DNA from: Chloroflexota bacterium
Lineage (GTDB): Bacteria; Chloroflexota; Anaerolineae; Aggregatilineales; Phototrophicaceae
Direction of reading: 5' to 3'
Length of the DNA: 64,000 nucleotides
Assembly (NCBI GenBank): GCA_009841405.1
Contig: VXLV01000025.1
Location: forward strand, 1 to 64,000
A program made the position numbers and the translations under genes. Positions 57,069 to 64,000 of the stretch are shown here, in pieces. Positions within the stretch are counted from its first letter, which is position 1; each line of letters opens with the position of its first letter. The notes below the pieces were generated by a model. That model had not been told where the DNA came from, searched no databases, and saw only the letters and a program-made list of their open reading frames with translations.

Positions 57069-57098
57069 TTGACAGATCTGCTCTTTCAACAATATAAT
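57069..57098 (+). promoter_or_regulatory. Consensus promoter of the GntR/FCD regulator
   Basis: TTGACA (57069-57074) and TATAAT (57093-57098) with an 18-nt spacer match the sigma-70 consensus fully. The expected start is near 57105, 30 nt before the ATG. No obvious palindromic operator was seen next to it. Confidence 0.85.
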
Positions 57099-57135
57099 TG
57101 ATAGTAACGGTACATAGATAGCATTCATCTGACGA

Positions 57136-57834
57136 ATGAGCGACATCAACCTCGGTTCCGACTTCCTCAACTTCATCATCCGGCGAGGCTTCCAGCCCGG
57201 CGACCGCCTGCCCTCAATACAGGAGCTGACGGACGACGCCCATCTGGATATGAGCGCGAACAAAGTGCGCGAGCAATTGGAAGTTGCGCGTATGCTGGGC
57301 TGGGTGGAAGTCCGCTCCAAGCGCGGGACGCGCGTTAAAGAGTACGCTTTCACGCCGGCGGTGCGTCTGAGCGCCCTCTACGCCCTGGCTGGCGGCGAGC
57401 GCTTCGAGTCCTTTGCTTCATTGCGCAATCATGTCGAAGCCGCCTATTGGAACGAAGCATGCGCGCTGCTAACGGAATCCGACCTCGATACCATGCAGGG
57501 TTGCATCGACAGCGCCAACCAAAAGCTGGACTCGCCGCCGATTCACATTCCCAATCCCGAGCATCGCCTGTTTCACATGGCCGTCTTCGCCCATCTGGAG
57601 AATCCATTCGTGCTGGGCATCCTGGAGGCTTACTGGGATCTTTACGAAGAAGTCGGCGTCAACCGCTACATGGATTACAGCTATTTGCGCCAGGTCTGGG
57701 ACTATCACTCGCGGATACTGCAGCTCATCCGCAGCGGCGATTTTGATCGGGCGCGCGAGGCATTCATCGAGCATACCAGCCTGCTGCGCTACGAACCCGA
57801 CAACGCCTCATGGGAAATGGAAGGCGGCATCTAA
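57136..57834 (+). CDS. GntR-family transcriptional regulator with FCD domain
   Basis: A 232-residue FadR-type regulator. The winged helix-turn-helix (about 1-70) shows RGFQPGDRLPSIQELTDD and VRSKRGTRVKEY. The effector domain is all-helical, with HRLFHMAVF, WDYHSRILQLI and FIEHTSLL providing the likely metal-binding Asp/His set for a carboxylate ligand. It lies 68 nt upstream of korAB on the same strand, behind a consensus promoter, and may control those genes and itself. The ligand could be a TCA-cycle acid, by analogy. Confidence 0.87.
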   Translation: MSDINLGSDFLNFIIRRGFQPGDRLPSIQELTDDAHLDMSANKVREQLEVARMLGWVEVRSKRGTRVKEYAFTPAVRLSALYALAGGERFESFASLRNHVEAAYWNEACALLTESDLDTMQGCIDSANQKLDSPPIHIPNPEHRLFHMAVFAHLENPFVLGILEAYWDLYEEVGVNRYMDYSYLRQVWDYHSRILQLIRSGDFDRAREAFIEHTSLLRYEPDNASWEMEGGI

Positions 57835-57902
57835 TCAACCAGAGCATGAACTTTAACGATTTCTGTGAAAGGGGGGATACGCAAACAGCTGCGTAACAAC
57901 TC

Positions 57903-59735
57903 ATGGCGATAAATCCACAAACTCAGAGCAAGGTCCTTACCCGCGAACCGGTCATCAACGACTTTGCCTTTTCGGTTGCAACCAAAAACGGATCGGGCAG
58001 CCAGACTTCCAACAATGTCTTGGTCAGGTCGCTGTTCCGGATGGGCATCCCGGTGAACGGCAAGAACCTTTTCCCGTCGAATATCAAGGGGCTGCCCACC
58101 TGGTATACGATTCGCGCCAGCAAAGACGGCTACACTGCGCGCAAGGCGATTACCGAAATCGTGGTCGCATACAACAATGACACCGCCCCGGAAGACGTCT
58201 CGAACTTGCCGCCGGGCGGTGTCTGCGTCACCACGGACAAGATCGCCCGCGTCATCAACCAGCGCGACGACATCTCCTACTACGAGATTCCGGTCGCCAA
58301 GCTGATGCGCCAGACCAAGGTGCCCTCGGCCTTTCGCAAGCTGGTCGAGAATATGACATACGTGGGCGCGGTGGCGCAACTCTTCGACATCCCGCTCGAT
58401 CTCATCTACCAGGTGCTGCTCGACAATTTCAAAGGCCGCGAGAAACCGGCGCGCATGAATCACGATATCGTTGAGCTGGCTTACCACTGGACTGCTGAGA
58501 ACATTGTCAAGACCGACCCCTACCGCTTCGAGTACATGGACGGCACAGAGGGCAAGATCATGATGACGGGCAACGACGCCGGCGCCCTGGGCGCGATCTT
58601 CGGCGGCGTCAACGTTGTCGCCTGGTATCCGATTACGCCCTCGACCAGCTTCGTCGACGGCGTCATCAGCTACCGCCACCTGCGCCAGACCGAAGACAAG
58701 CAGAACACCGTCGCGATCGTGCAGGCGGAAGACGAATTGGCAGCGGCCGGCATCGTGGTTGGCGCCGGCTGGTCGGGCGCGCGCTCGCTGACTTCGACCA
58801 GCGGGCCCGGTATCAGCCTGATGGCGGAATTTGCCGGGCTGGCTTATTTCGCGGAAGTGCCGGCGGTCTTCTGGAATATCACGCGCATGGGGCCGAGCAC
58901 GGGCTTGCCGACGCGCACCAGCCAGGGCGACCTGCTCTTCACCCACTTCCTGGGCCACGGCGATGGCCGGCAAATCTGCCTGATGCCCGGCAACCTCAAA
59001 GAGGCTTTCGAATTTGGCTGGAAGTCCTTTGATATTGCAGAAGCCTTGCAGACACCGGTCTTCGTCATCAGCGACCTGGACCTGGGCATGAACAACTGGC
59101 TCTCGGACCCCTTCGATTATCCCGACCAGCCGATCAACCGCGGCAAGGTCTTGAGCGCCGAAGAACTGCAAGACTTCATCGACGAGCACGGCAAGTGGGG
59201 CCGTTACATGGACGTGGACGGCGATGGCATCGCCTACCGCACCATTCCGGGCACGGAGCACCGCTTCGCCGGATACTTCACGCGCGGCACCGGCCGCGAC
59301 GAGATGGCGACTTACAGCGAGCGCAGCGACGACTGGATGGCGACCATGTCCCGCCTGCGGCTGAAGATGGACACGGCACGCGGCATGCTGCCCCAGCCCG
59401 TCAGCGACACAGGCAGCGACGCCGGCATCGGCATCATCACCTTCGGCACCAATGACGACGCCATTCGCGAAGCGCGCGACTGGCTGGCCAACGACGGCAT
59501 CCAGACAAATTACTTGCGCGTGCGGGCGCTGCCGCTGGCGTCCTCGGTCAGCGATTTCATCGACGCGCACCAGAGCGTCTTCGTCATCGAAAACAATTTC
59601 GACGGCCAGCTGACCCAGCTAATCCGTTTGGAACACCCGGAGAATGTTTCCCACGTGCGACCGCTGGCGCTCGGCGACGGCTTGCCGATGACGCCCACGT
59701 GGATCTACGAGAACCTGAAAGAACAGGAGGGTTAA
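57903..59735 (+). CDS. korA: 2-oxoacid:ferredoxin oxidoreductase, fused gamma-alpha subunit
   Basis: A 610-residue subunit in which the gamma domain (about 1-200, GSGSQTSNNVLVRSLFRMG) precedes the alpha domain with AWYPITPSTSFVDGV and SGPGISLMAEFAGLA. This is the two-gene KorAB layout in which 2-oxoglutarate is oxidised to succinyl-CoA with ferredoxin, or made from it reductively. Pyruvate or branched-chain 2-oxoacids cannot be excluded. No good ribosome-binding site is visible; a short ACGCA/TGCGT hairpin precedes the ATG. korB begins 2 nt after its stop. Confidence 0.9.
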   Translation: MAINPQTQSKVLTREPVINDFAFSVATKNGSGSQTSNNVLVRSLFRMGIPVNGKNLFPSNIKGLPTWYTIRASKDGYTARKAITEIVVAYNNDTAPEDVSNLPPGGVCVTTDKIARVINQRDDISYYEIPVAKLMRQTKVPSAFRKLVENMTYVGAVAQLFDIPLDLIYQVLLDNFKGREKPARMNHDIVELAYHWTAENIVKTDPYRFEYMDGTEGKIMMTGNDAGALGAIFGGVNVVAWYPITPSTSFVDGVISYRHLRQTEDKQNTVAIVQAEDELAAAGIVVGAGWSGARSLTSTSGPGISLMAEFAGLAYFAEVPAVFWNITRMGPSTGLPTRTSQGDLLFTHFLGHGDGRQICLMPGNLKEAFEFGWKSFDIAEALQTPVFVISDLDLGMNNWLSDPFDYPDQPINRGKVLSAEELQDFIDEHGKWGRYMDVDGDGIAYRTIPGTEHRFAGYFTRGTGRDEMATYSERSDDWMATMSRLRLKMDTARGMLPQPVSDTGSDAGIGIITFGTNDDAIREARDWLANDGIQTNYLRVRALPLASSVSDFIDAHQSVFVIENNFDGQLTQLIRLEHPENVSHVRPLALGDGLPMTPTWIYENLKEQEG

Positions 59736-59737
59736 TC

Positions 59738-60784
59738 ATGCCACCACGGACCAATCACCTCGGCCTGGCGCGCAACGAATACAAGGGCCGCCCCACCACG
59801 CTCTGCCCCGGCTGCGGGCATGACTCCATCTCCAATCAGATCATCAGCATGGCGTATGATCTGGGCCTGGAGCAGCACAAGATCATCAAGGTCAGCGGCA
59901 TCGGTTGCTCCAGCAAGACACCGGCCTATTTCCTGGGCGGCTCGCATGGCTTCAACGCCTTGCACGGGCGTATGCCGTCGGTCGTAACCGGCGCGCTGCT
60001 GGCGAACACTGACTTGGCCTGCATCGCGGTCAGCGGCGATGGCGACACCGGCTCGATCGGCATGGGGCAATTCAAGCACGTCATCCGCCGCAATGTGCCG
60101 TTTGTCTACATCATCGAGAACAACGGCGTTTACGGCCTGACCAAAGGACAGTTCTCAGCCACCGCTGACGAGGGCCAGTTCCTCAAGTATTACGGCACCA
60201 ATCACATGCCGGCCATTGACCTGGCGCTGGAAGCCGTGATCGCCGGCGCGACCTTCGTCGCCCGCAGCTTCAGCGGCGACGCCAAACAGGTACAAGCGCT
60301 GCTGCGAGCGGCAGTCCGCCATCCGGGCACATCCGTGCTCGATATCATCAGCCCTTGCGTCACATTCAACAACGCCGAGACCTCGACCAAGAGCTATCCC
60401 TACGGCCGCGACCACGAGATTCCGCTGCACGAGATTCAGATTCTGGCGCCGGACTACGTCGACGCGAGGGAAGAAATCACCATCGGTGACTATGACGAAG
60501 GCGATATCATCGATGTCGAGATGCACGACGGCAGCTTCATCCGCCTCAAGAAGCTGGACAATGACCACGATCCGCGCAACCGGCGCCAGGCAATGGATGT
60601 GCTGGAGCGCTCGATGCGCGAGCAGATTTTCTCGACCGGCTTGATCTACTACGAAGAGCCGCGCCCGACCCTTGCGGACACAGAGGAGCTGGTGGAGACG
60701 CCGCTGGCGCGCCTGGACGCTGCCGGCTTGCGCCCGTCCGAGGCGGTGCTGGATAGCGTCATGCAGAACTTAATGGCGGGCTGA
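59738..60784 (+). CDS. korB: 2-oxoacid:ferredoxin oxidoreductase, beta subunit
   Basis: A 348-residue TPP and Fe-S subunit. TTLCPGCGHDSISN and SGIGCSSKTPAYF carry cluster cysteines, AVSGDGDTGSIGMGQFKHVI and the ENNGVYGLTKG segment bind TPP-Mg, and LDIISPCVTFNN has the further ligand. AGGAGG lies 7 nt before ATG. With korA it completes the enzyme; a ferredoxin gene is not nearby. A terminator follows. Confidence 0.92.
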   Translation: MPPRTNHLGLARNEYKGRPTTLCPGCGHDSISNQIISMAYDLGLEQHKIIKVSGIGCSSKTPAYFLGGSHGFNALHGRMPSVVTGALLANTDLACIAVSGDGDTGSIGMGQFKHVIRRNVPFVYIIENNGVYGLTKGQFSATADEGQFLKYYGTNHMPAIDLALEAVIAGATFVARSFSGDAKQVQALLRAAVRHPGTSVLDIISPCVTFNNAETSTKSYPYGRDHEIPLHEIQILAPDYVDAREEITIGDYDEGDIIDVEMHDGSFIRLKKLDNDHDPRNRRQAMDVLERSMREQIFSTGLIYYEEPRPTLADTEELVETPLARLDAAGLRPSEAVLDSVMQNLMAG

Positions 60785-60797
60785 CACCCACCCCAAA

Positions 60798-60827
60798 CCC
60801 CTCCCCCAAGATGAGGGAGGGGCTTTT
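60798..60827 (+). terminator. Intrinsic terminator after korB
   Basis: CCCCTCCC (60798-60805) pairs with GGGAGGGG (60815-60822) over a 9-nt loop and is followed by C-TTTT. It lies between convergent korB and the moeZ-like gene. Confidence 0.75.
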
Positions 60828-60844
60828 CATCGCTGGAGCGACGC

Positions 60845-62089
60845 CTAATACTTCGGCATCTTCGGGTCAATCTCATCCGCCCAGGCCAGGATGCCGCCCT
60901 CGACGTTGTACATCTTGTCGAGGTCATAGCCGATCTCGGAAAGGTAGGCGATGCTGTCGGCGCTGCGCACGCCGGAGCGGCAGTGCACGTAGAGCGTCTT
61001 ATCCTTGGGGATGTCCTGCAAGACAGTCTCTTCCCAGAGCTTGCGCCCGGCCTGGATGCCGTTTTTCGCCAACTGAATATCCGGCTTGGGGATGCGCAGC
61101 GTGCCGTCGATGGCGCTGATATCCCACTCGTGCGGATCGCGGACATCGATGACCAGGACATCTGCGCCGTTTTCGAGCGCCGACTTGACATCGTGCACGG
61201 TAACAGATTGCAGGGACAATTCGTCTGCATCGCCGACTGAACTGAATTCGCTGTGGTCGTGCGCCGGCATGCCGCAGAACTGTTCATAGTCGAGCAGAAC
61301 GACGTCGCTCTGGTCGATGCTGCAAACCGGGCAATCAGGCGCTTTGCGAATCTTGATCGTATGGAAGCTCATCTCCAACGCGTCGTAGAGCATCATGCGG
61401 CCGATCATCGGCTCGCCGATGCCCAGCAGCAATTTGATCGCTTCCGTAGCTTGCATGGTGCCGATTGTGCCGGGCAAGATGCCCAGCACGCCGCCTTCGG
61501 CGCAGCTCGGGACCAGCCCGGGCGGCGGCGGCTCCGGGAACATGCAGCGGTAGCAGGGACCTTGCTCGGCAAAGAAAACGCTGAGCTGGCCCTCGAAGCG
61601 GAAGATGCTGCCATAAACATTGGGCAGGCCCAGCTTCACGCAGGCATCGTTGACCAGATAGCGGGTGGGAAAATTGTCCGTGCCATCAATGACCACATCC
61701 CAGTCTTCGCTGAAGATGCGCAGCGCGTTCTCGGATGTCAGCGGCTCATTGTACCTGACCACCTGAATATCTGGATTGAGATCGAGCATGCGCGCCGCCG
61801 CGCTGTCAAGCTTGGAGAGGCCGACCGTGCTGACGCCATGGATGACCTGCCGCTGCAAGTTGGTGAAATCGACGACATCGTAATCGACCAGGCCGATGCG
61901 CCCGATACCGGCGGCAGCGAGATAGAGCGCCAGCGGACTGCCCAGCCCGCCCGTGCCGATAAGCAACACCGAGGACGCCTTCAAGCGGCGCTGCCCCTCC
62001 ATGCCGACTTCGGGCATGATGACGTGACGGCTGTAGCGCTTGACCTCGTCATTGGACAAGTCCGCCAGCCGCGGATGTAATGCCTGCAT
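60845..62089 (-). CDS. moeZ: MoeZ-type E1-like adenylyltransferase with rhodanese domain
   Basis: A 414-residue fusion. The ThiF/MoeB domain (about 1-270) has RYSRHVIMPEVGMEGQRRL, the ATP loop LLIGTGGLGSPLALYLAAAG, DGTDNFPTRYLVNDAC, and two zinc CxxC pairs (CYRC, CPVC). The rhodanese domain (about 300-414) carries LVIDVRDPHEWDIS and the persulfide loop YVHCRSGVRSADS. It should adenylate the C-terminal Gly-Gly of a ubiquitin-like carrier and convert it to a thiocarboxylate. It begins 2 nt after the carrier gene, the expected partner. Confidence 0.92.
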   Translation of the reverse strand: MQALHPRLADLSNDEVKRYSRHVIMPEVGMEGQRRLKASSVLLIGTGGLGSPLALYLAAAGIGRIGLVDYDVVDFTNLQRQVIHGVSTVGLSKLDSAAARMLDLNPDIQVVRYNEPLTSENALRIFSEDWDVVIDGTDNFPTRYLVNDACVKLGLPNVYGSIFRFEGQLSVFFAEQGPCYRCMFPEPPPPGLVPSCAEGGVLGILPGTIGTMQATEAIKLLLGIGEPMIGRMMLYDALEMSFHTIKIRKAPDCPVCSIDQSDVVLLDYEQFCGMPAHDHSEFSSVGDADELSLQSVTVHDVKSALENGADVLVIDVRDPHEWDISAIDGTLRIPKPDIQLAKNGIQAGRKLWEETVLQDIPKDKTLYVHCRSGVRSADSIAYLSEIGYDLDKMYNVEGGILAWADEIDPKMPKY

Positions 62090-62091
62090 GG

Positions 62092-62385
62092 CTAGTTCTC
62101 CATTCTCTGGCCGCGCCCGCCGGCAATGCTGGGGATGATGCGAAGGCTCTCGGTCGCTTCGATCTCTGTATCCAGGCCCTGCAAGAAGCGGATGTCTTCG
62201 TCACCGATGAAGATGTTGACGAAGCTGCGCAATTCGTCTTCGTTGAACAGGTGCGCGCGCAATTCCGGATGCTGCTCAACCAGATTGTTCAGCGCCTCGC
62301 CGACTGTGCCGCCGGCCACATCAATATCCGCCGCCCCGCCGGTAAAGGCGCGCAAGGGCGTCGGAATCCGAATCTTTGCCATCAT
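62092..62385 (-). CDS. cysO: CysO/MoaD-family ubiquitin-like sulfur carrier with a C-terminal tail after GG
   Basis: A 97-residue beta-grasp protein. FVNIFIGDEDIRFLQGL and LRIIPSIAGG follow mycobacterial CysO. CysO ends in Gly-Gly, but here seven residues (RGQRMEN) follow GG (89-90), so the chain must be trimmed before adenylation. The JAMM protease encoded directly upstream is the obvious candidate. Once trimmed it would be made a thiocarboxylate by the moeZ product and donate sulfur to cysteine, homocysteine or a cofactor. The second of two adjacent ATG codons may be the start. No cysM-like gene is in the window. Confidence 0.88.
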   Translation of the reverse strand: MMAKIRIPTPLRAFTGGAADIDVAGGTVGEALNNLVEQHPELRAHLFNEDELRSFVNIFIGDEDIRFLQGLDTEIEATESLRIIPSIAGGRGQRMEN

Positions 62386-62467
62386 GCTCTCCTCTTGGTC
62401 TGCCAGTGACCACTCTACATACTAACGCCGGCAAGAGCCAGAATCTTACCTGCTGCCCATCGCAACT

Positions 62468-62893
62468 TCAGTCAATCCGCAATTGCAGCGCGTCAAAGCG
62501 GCTGCGGTCGGCTAGAAGCCGCCAGGCGCGCATATCCTCCGCCCGCCCCATCGCAACCGATGTGATGATGTAGACAAAGTTGGGCAGCGCATGCTCGCGG
62601 TCGTATTCCGAAGGCAGGGCCGGCGAATCCGGATGGCTGTGGTAGTAGCCGACCAGACTCAAGCCGAGATCGTCGGCTTGATCTTCCAGGCGCATCCAAT
62701 CCTGCGGCGTCATGGCGTAGCGGTGATGCTGCTCCTCGACGGCGAATACATTCCGCACCTGGATGATGTCGCGCACGGTCACTTCGTTTTCCTCGTTTTC
62801 GCCCAGTAGGAACCCGCCGCCTTCATTGGGATAGGTCGCTTCCATTTGGTCAAAGATACGCTGCCGCAGTTCGCCGCTTATCTTGACAAGCAT
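62468..62893 (-). CDS. mec: JAMM/MPN+ metalloprotease (Mec+-like)
   Basis: A 141-residue zinc peptidase. The full JAMM set is present: E24 in YPNEGGGF, HSHP (H85, H87), S95 and D98 in SEYD. In mycobacteria Mec+ releases cysteine from CysO-Cys; in Wolinella a relative removes a C-terminal residue from the carrier HcyS. Both could apply here given the tail on the carrier gene downstream. ATG 62893 starts the fold; the open frame upstream runs into the terminator. Order mec-cysO-moeZ on one strand indicates an operon. Confidence 0.9.
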   Translation of the reverse strand: MLVKISGELRQRIFDQMEATYPNEGGGFLLGENEENEVTVRDIIQVRNVFAVEEQHHRYAMTPQDWMRLEDQADDLGLSLVGYYHSHPDSPALPSEYDREHALPNFVYIITSVAMGRAEDMRAWRLLADRSRFDALQLRID

Positions 62894-62917
62894 CGCCTGC
62901 CCACCGCCTTTCCTCGC

Positions 62918-62950
62918 AAACAAAAGAGCCAACCGCCCGGGCTGGCTCTT
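62918..62950 (-). terminator. Terminator/attenuator before the mec-cysO-moeZ operon
   Basis: On the minus strand AAGAGCCA (62950-62943) pairs with TGGCTCTT (62931-62924), eight pairs, with an 11-nt loop and a following TTTTGTTT-type tract (62925-62918). It ends 24 nt before the mec ATG. As no gene lies upstream on this strand, it would stop leader RNA, which suggests attenuation. Confidence 0.7.
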
Positions 62951-62983
62951 GTCTCTGTCCGCTTCGCTTGTTCAGCCTCCGCT

Positions 62984-63085
62984 TCAGACAGCCTCAATCC
63001 CGACGCGACGATTCGCCTCATCAACGCTGCTGCGACAACAACAACATGCAAGGACCGAAACGGCTAGCTGAGCATGGCATAACAT
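62984..63085 (-). CDS. Putative Cys-rich leader peptide of the sulfur-carrier operon
   Basis: Reading from ATG 63085, 33 codons include four consecutive TGT Cys codons (63046-63035) in VLACCCCRSS and an earlier Cys, ending at TGA 62984-62986, 33 nt before the terminator hairpin. The segment GGCTGTCT next to the stop can pair either with GGACAG (62960-62955) or, less perfectly, with the terminator 5' arm. No ribosome-binding site suits this ATG; GGGAG at 63114-63110 better serves a nearby 12-codon frame from 63102 that also has two Cys codons. In a third frame the TGT run reads as Leu. No recognised gene occupies 62894-63420. Confidence 0.45.
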   Translation of the reverse strand: MLCHAQLAVSVLACCCCRSSVDEANRRVGIEAV

Positions 63086-63304
63086 GCGATGCAGATTAGC
63101 ATAAGCTAGCTCCCGCTGCAACAGCAGTTTTAACCTGCTGGCGCCCGGCGTTGAATCCGCAGCCCTTCCGCGACCATACAGTCGCCCGCATTTGAGTTGC
63201 GTGCTCGTAATCGCCTGCGGCCTGAAGTCTAGCCTGGCTACGTGTCGCGCCGGGCTGATGCGCCCGCCTTGATCGGGCAGACCGCGCCAAGCCATTTATG
63301 TATA

Positions 63305-63333
63305 TTGAAGGGCGCCCAGCCGAGTGCTATACT
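63305..63333 (+). promoter_or_regulatory. Promoter of citrate synthase gene
   Basis: TTGAAG (63305-63310) and TATACT (63328-63333) are 17 nt apart. The predicted start near 63340 leaves an 80-nt leader to ATG 63421. Confidence 0.65.
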
Positions 63334-63420
63334 GGCGCGCATTATTCTGCAAACCGCGCGCGTTGAGGCCTAGAGGCCCGAGCGCTGATGGGCGCGAACG
63401 TAGCAAGGGAGACGGGTTAT

Positions 63421-64000
63421 ATGACTGCCAGGGGTGGGCTCGAGGAAGCCGTCGTTGCCGATATCACGACCAGTTATATTGACGGCAGCATCGGCGAACT
63501 GATCTATTGCGGATATGAGATTGAAGAGCTCGCCGAAAACGCCTCATTTGAAGAAATCTTGTTCTTGCTCTACAACTCCCGCCTTCCCAATCCAGCCGAA
63601 TACGAAGACCTGCGGGCCACGGTCGCGCAGAATGCCGCGATCCCGGAAGCGGTGATCCAGATGATGAAGTCGCTGCCGAGCGGCACGCCGGCGATGGCGG
63701 TTTTGCGCACGGCGGTTTCGATGCTTTCGGCTTTTGACCCAGACGCGGAAAACTTGACGGGCAAAGAAGCAGCCAAAGCCAAGGCGTTTCGACTGACCGG
63801 CCAGATCACCACGATTTGCGCCGCCTGGATGCGTATCGCCAAGGGTCAGGAACCAGTATGCCCGCGCGCTGACCTCAGCGTGGCTGAGAACTTCCTATAT
63901 ATGGCGACCGGAGAAGCGCCGGACCCGACCGCTTGCGCCGCGCTGAATGTGTATCTGGTATTGCTGGCCGAGCACGGCATGAATGCCAGCACATTCGCCA
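63421..64000 (+). CDS. gltA: Citrate synthase, N-terminal part (runs off the window)
   Basis: At least 193 residues of a citrate synthase family enzyme: GGLEEAVVADITTSYIDG, LIYCGYEIEELAENASFEEI and LLAEHGMNASTFA, the last holding a catalytic His region. AAGGGAG lies about 10 nt before the ATG. A 2-methylcitrate synthase is possible; that would be decided by the missing C-terminal half. The gene is divergent from the sulfur-carrier operon and supplies citrate to acnA. Confidence 0.9.
   Translation, partial: MTARGGLEEAVVADITTSYIDGSIGELIYCGYEIEELAENASFEEILFLLYNSRLPNPAEYEDLRATVAQNAAIPEAVIQMMKSLPSGTPAMAVLRTAVSMLSAFDPDAENLTGKEAAKAKAFRLTGQITTICAAWMRIAKGQEPVCPRADLSVAENFLYMATGEAPDPTACAALNVYLVLLAEHGMNASTFA

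Noticed and set aside
63023..63047. Leucine leader reading of the TTG run upstream of mec
   Set aside because: It has no ribosome site and no leucine-related gene downstream; the Cys frame fits the operon better, though it is not excluded.
62984..63295. 103-codon minus-strand frame as a normal protein
   Set aside because: No domain and Arg-rich random-looking sequence; only its last third is kept, as a possible leader peptide.

Overview
The window is GC-rich, gene-dense bacterial chromosome with no phage, plasmid, CRISPR or rRNA/tRNA genes that I could recognise. The gene content best fits a Chloroflexota (Anaerolineae-like) genome. The main reasons are a LysW-carrier alpha-aminoadipate lysine pathway, a two-subunit KorAB 2-oxoacid:ferredoxin oxidoreductase, a CT398-like zinc-ribbon protein, Thr-rich WD40-type lipoproteins and the absence of outer-membrane/LPS genes. 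Deinococcota also use LysW, so this assignment is inference.

Layout. 1-4.7 kb: a muropeptide salvage operon with overlapping stop/start codons (nagZ, an AmiE-like serine hydrolase, a BadF-type amino-sugar kinase, murQ). 4.7-7.2 kb, minus strand: an enoyl-CoA hydratase and fabD, then a stand-alone rpmF with its own consensus promoter and terminator. 7.25-17.9 kb: a fructosamine-kinase-like gene, then lysW-X-Y-Z-J-K and homocitrate synthase, an oppositely oriented MFS gene, and lysT-lysU. A Lys-rich leader peptide, an antiterminator and a terminator precede lysW. 18-31.6 kb: comM, formiminotransferase, PEP carboxylase, an N-terminally short VOC gene, an M1-like lipoprotein peptidase, a UbiA-type prenyltransferase, a CCA-adding-type enzyme, a CcdA-thioredoxin fusion with a second TlpA protein, and a DUF2085 protein. 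31.6-38.6 kb: PspA-like and GT-C-like genes, zinc-ribbon protein, yggT-yggS-pgeF, comF and long-form hpf. 38.7-49.3 kb: two GT2 glycosyltransferases and a secreted SPNxDG-motif protein, lon, a beta-propeller lipoprotein, fabG, a HIT protein, an HNH endonuclease in an AT-richer pocket, and a DsbA-like protein. 49.6-64 kb: acnA, MFS, tandem RNase H, an aminotransferase with a duplicated 3' end, a GntR/FCD regulator, korAB, a mec+-cysO-moeZ-type sulfur-carrier operon with a Cys-codon leader and upstream terminator, and the start of citrate synthase.

How the genes fit together. nagZ to murQ should turn GlcNAc-MurNAc-peptides into GlcNAc-6-P for reuse. The lys genes carry 2-oxoglutarate through homocitrate and LysW-bound intermediates to lysine. 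Homoisocitrate dehydrogenase and the first aminotransferase are not in the window. PEP carboxylase, citrate synthase, aconitase and KorAB supply a ferredoxin-linked TCA segment that also makes the 2-oxoglutarate used for lysine. The ubiquitin-like sulfur carrier, its activating enzyme and a JAMM protease look like a thiocarboxylate-dependent cysteine route. The two most notable signals are two putative ribosome-mediated attenuators, one reading Lys codons before lysW and one reading four Cys codons before the sulfur-carrier operon.
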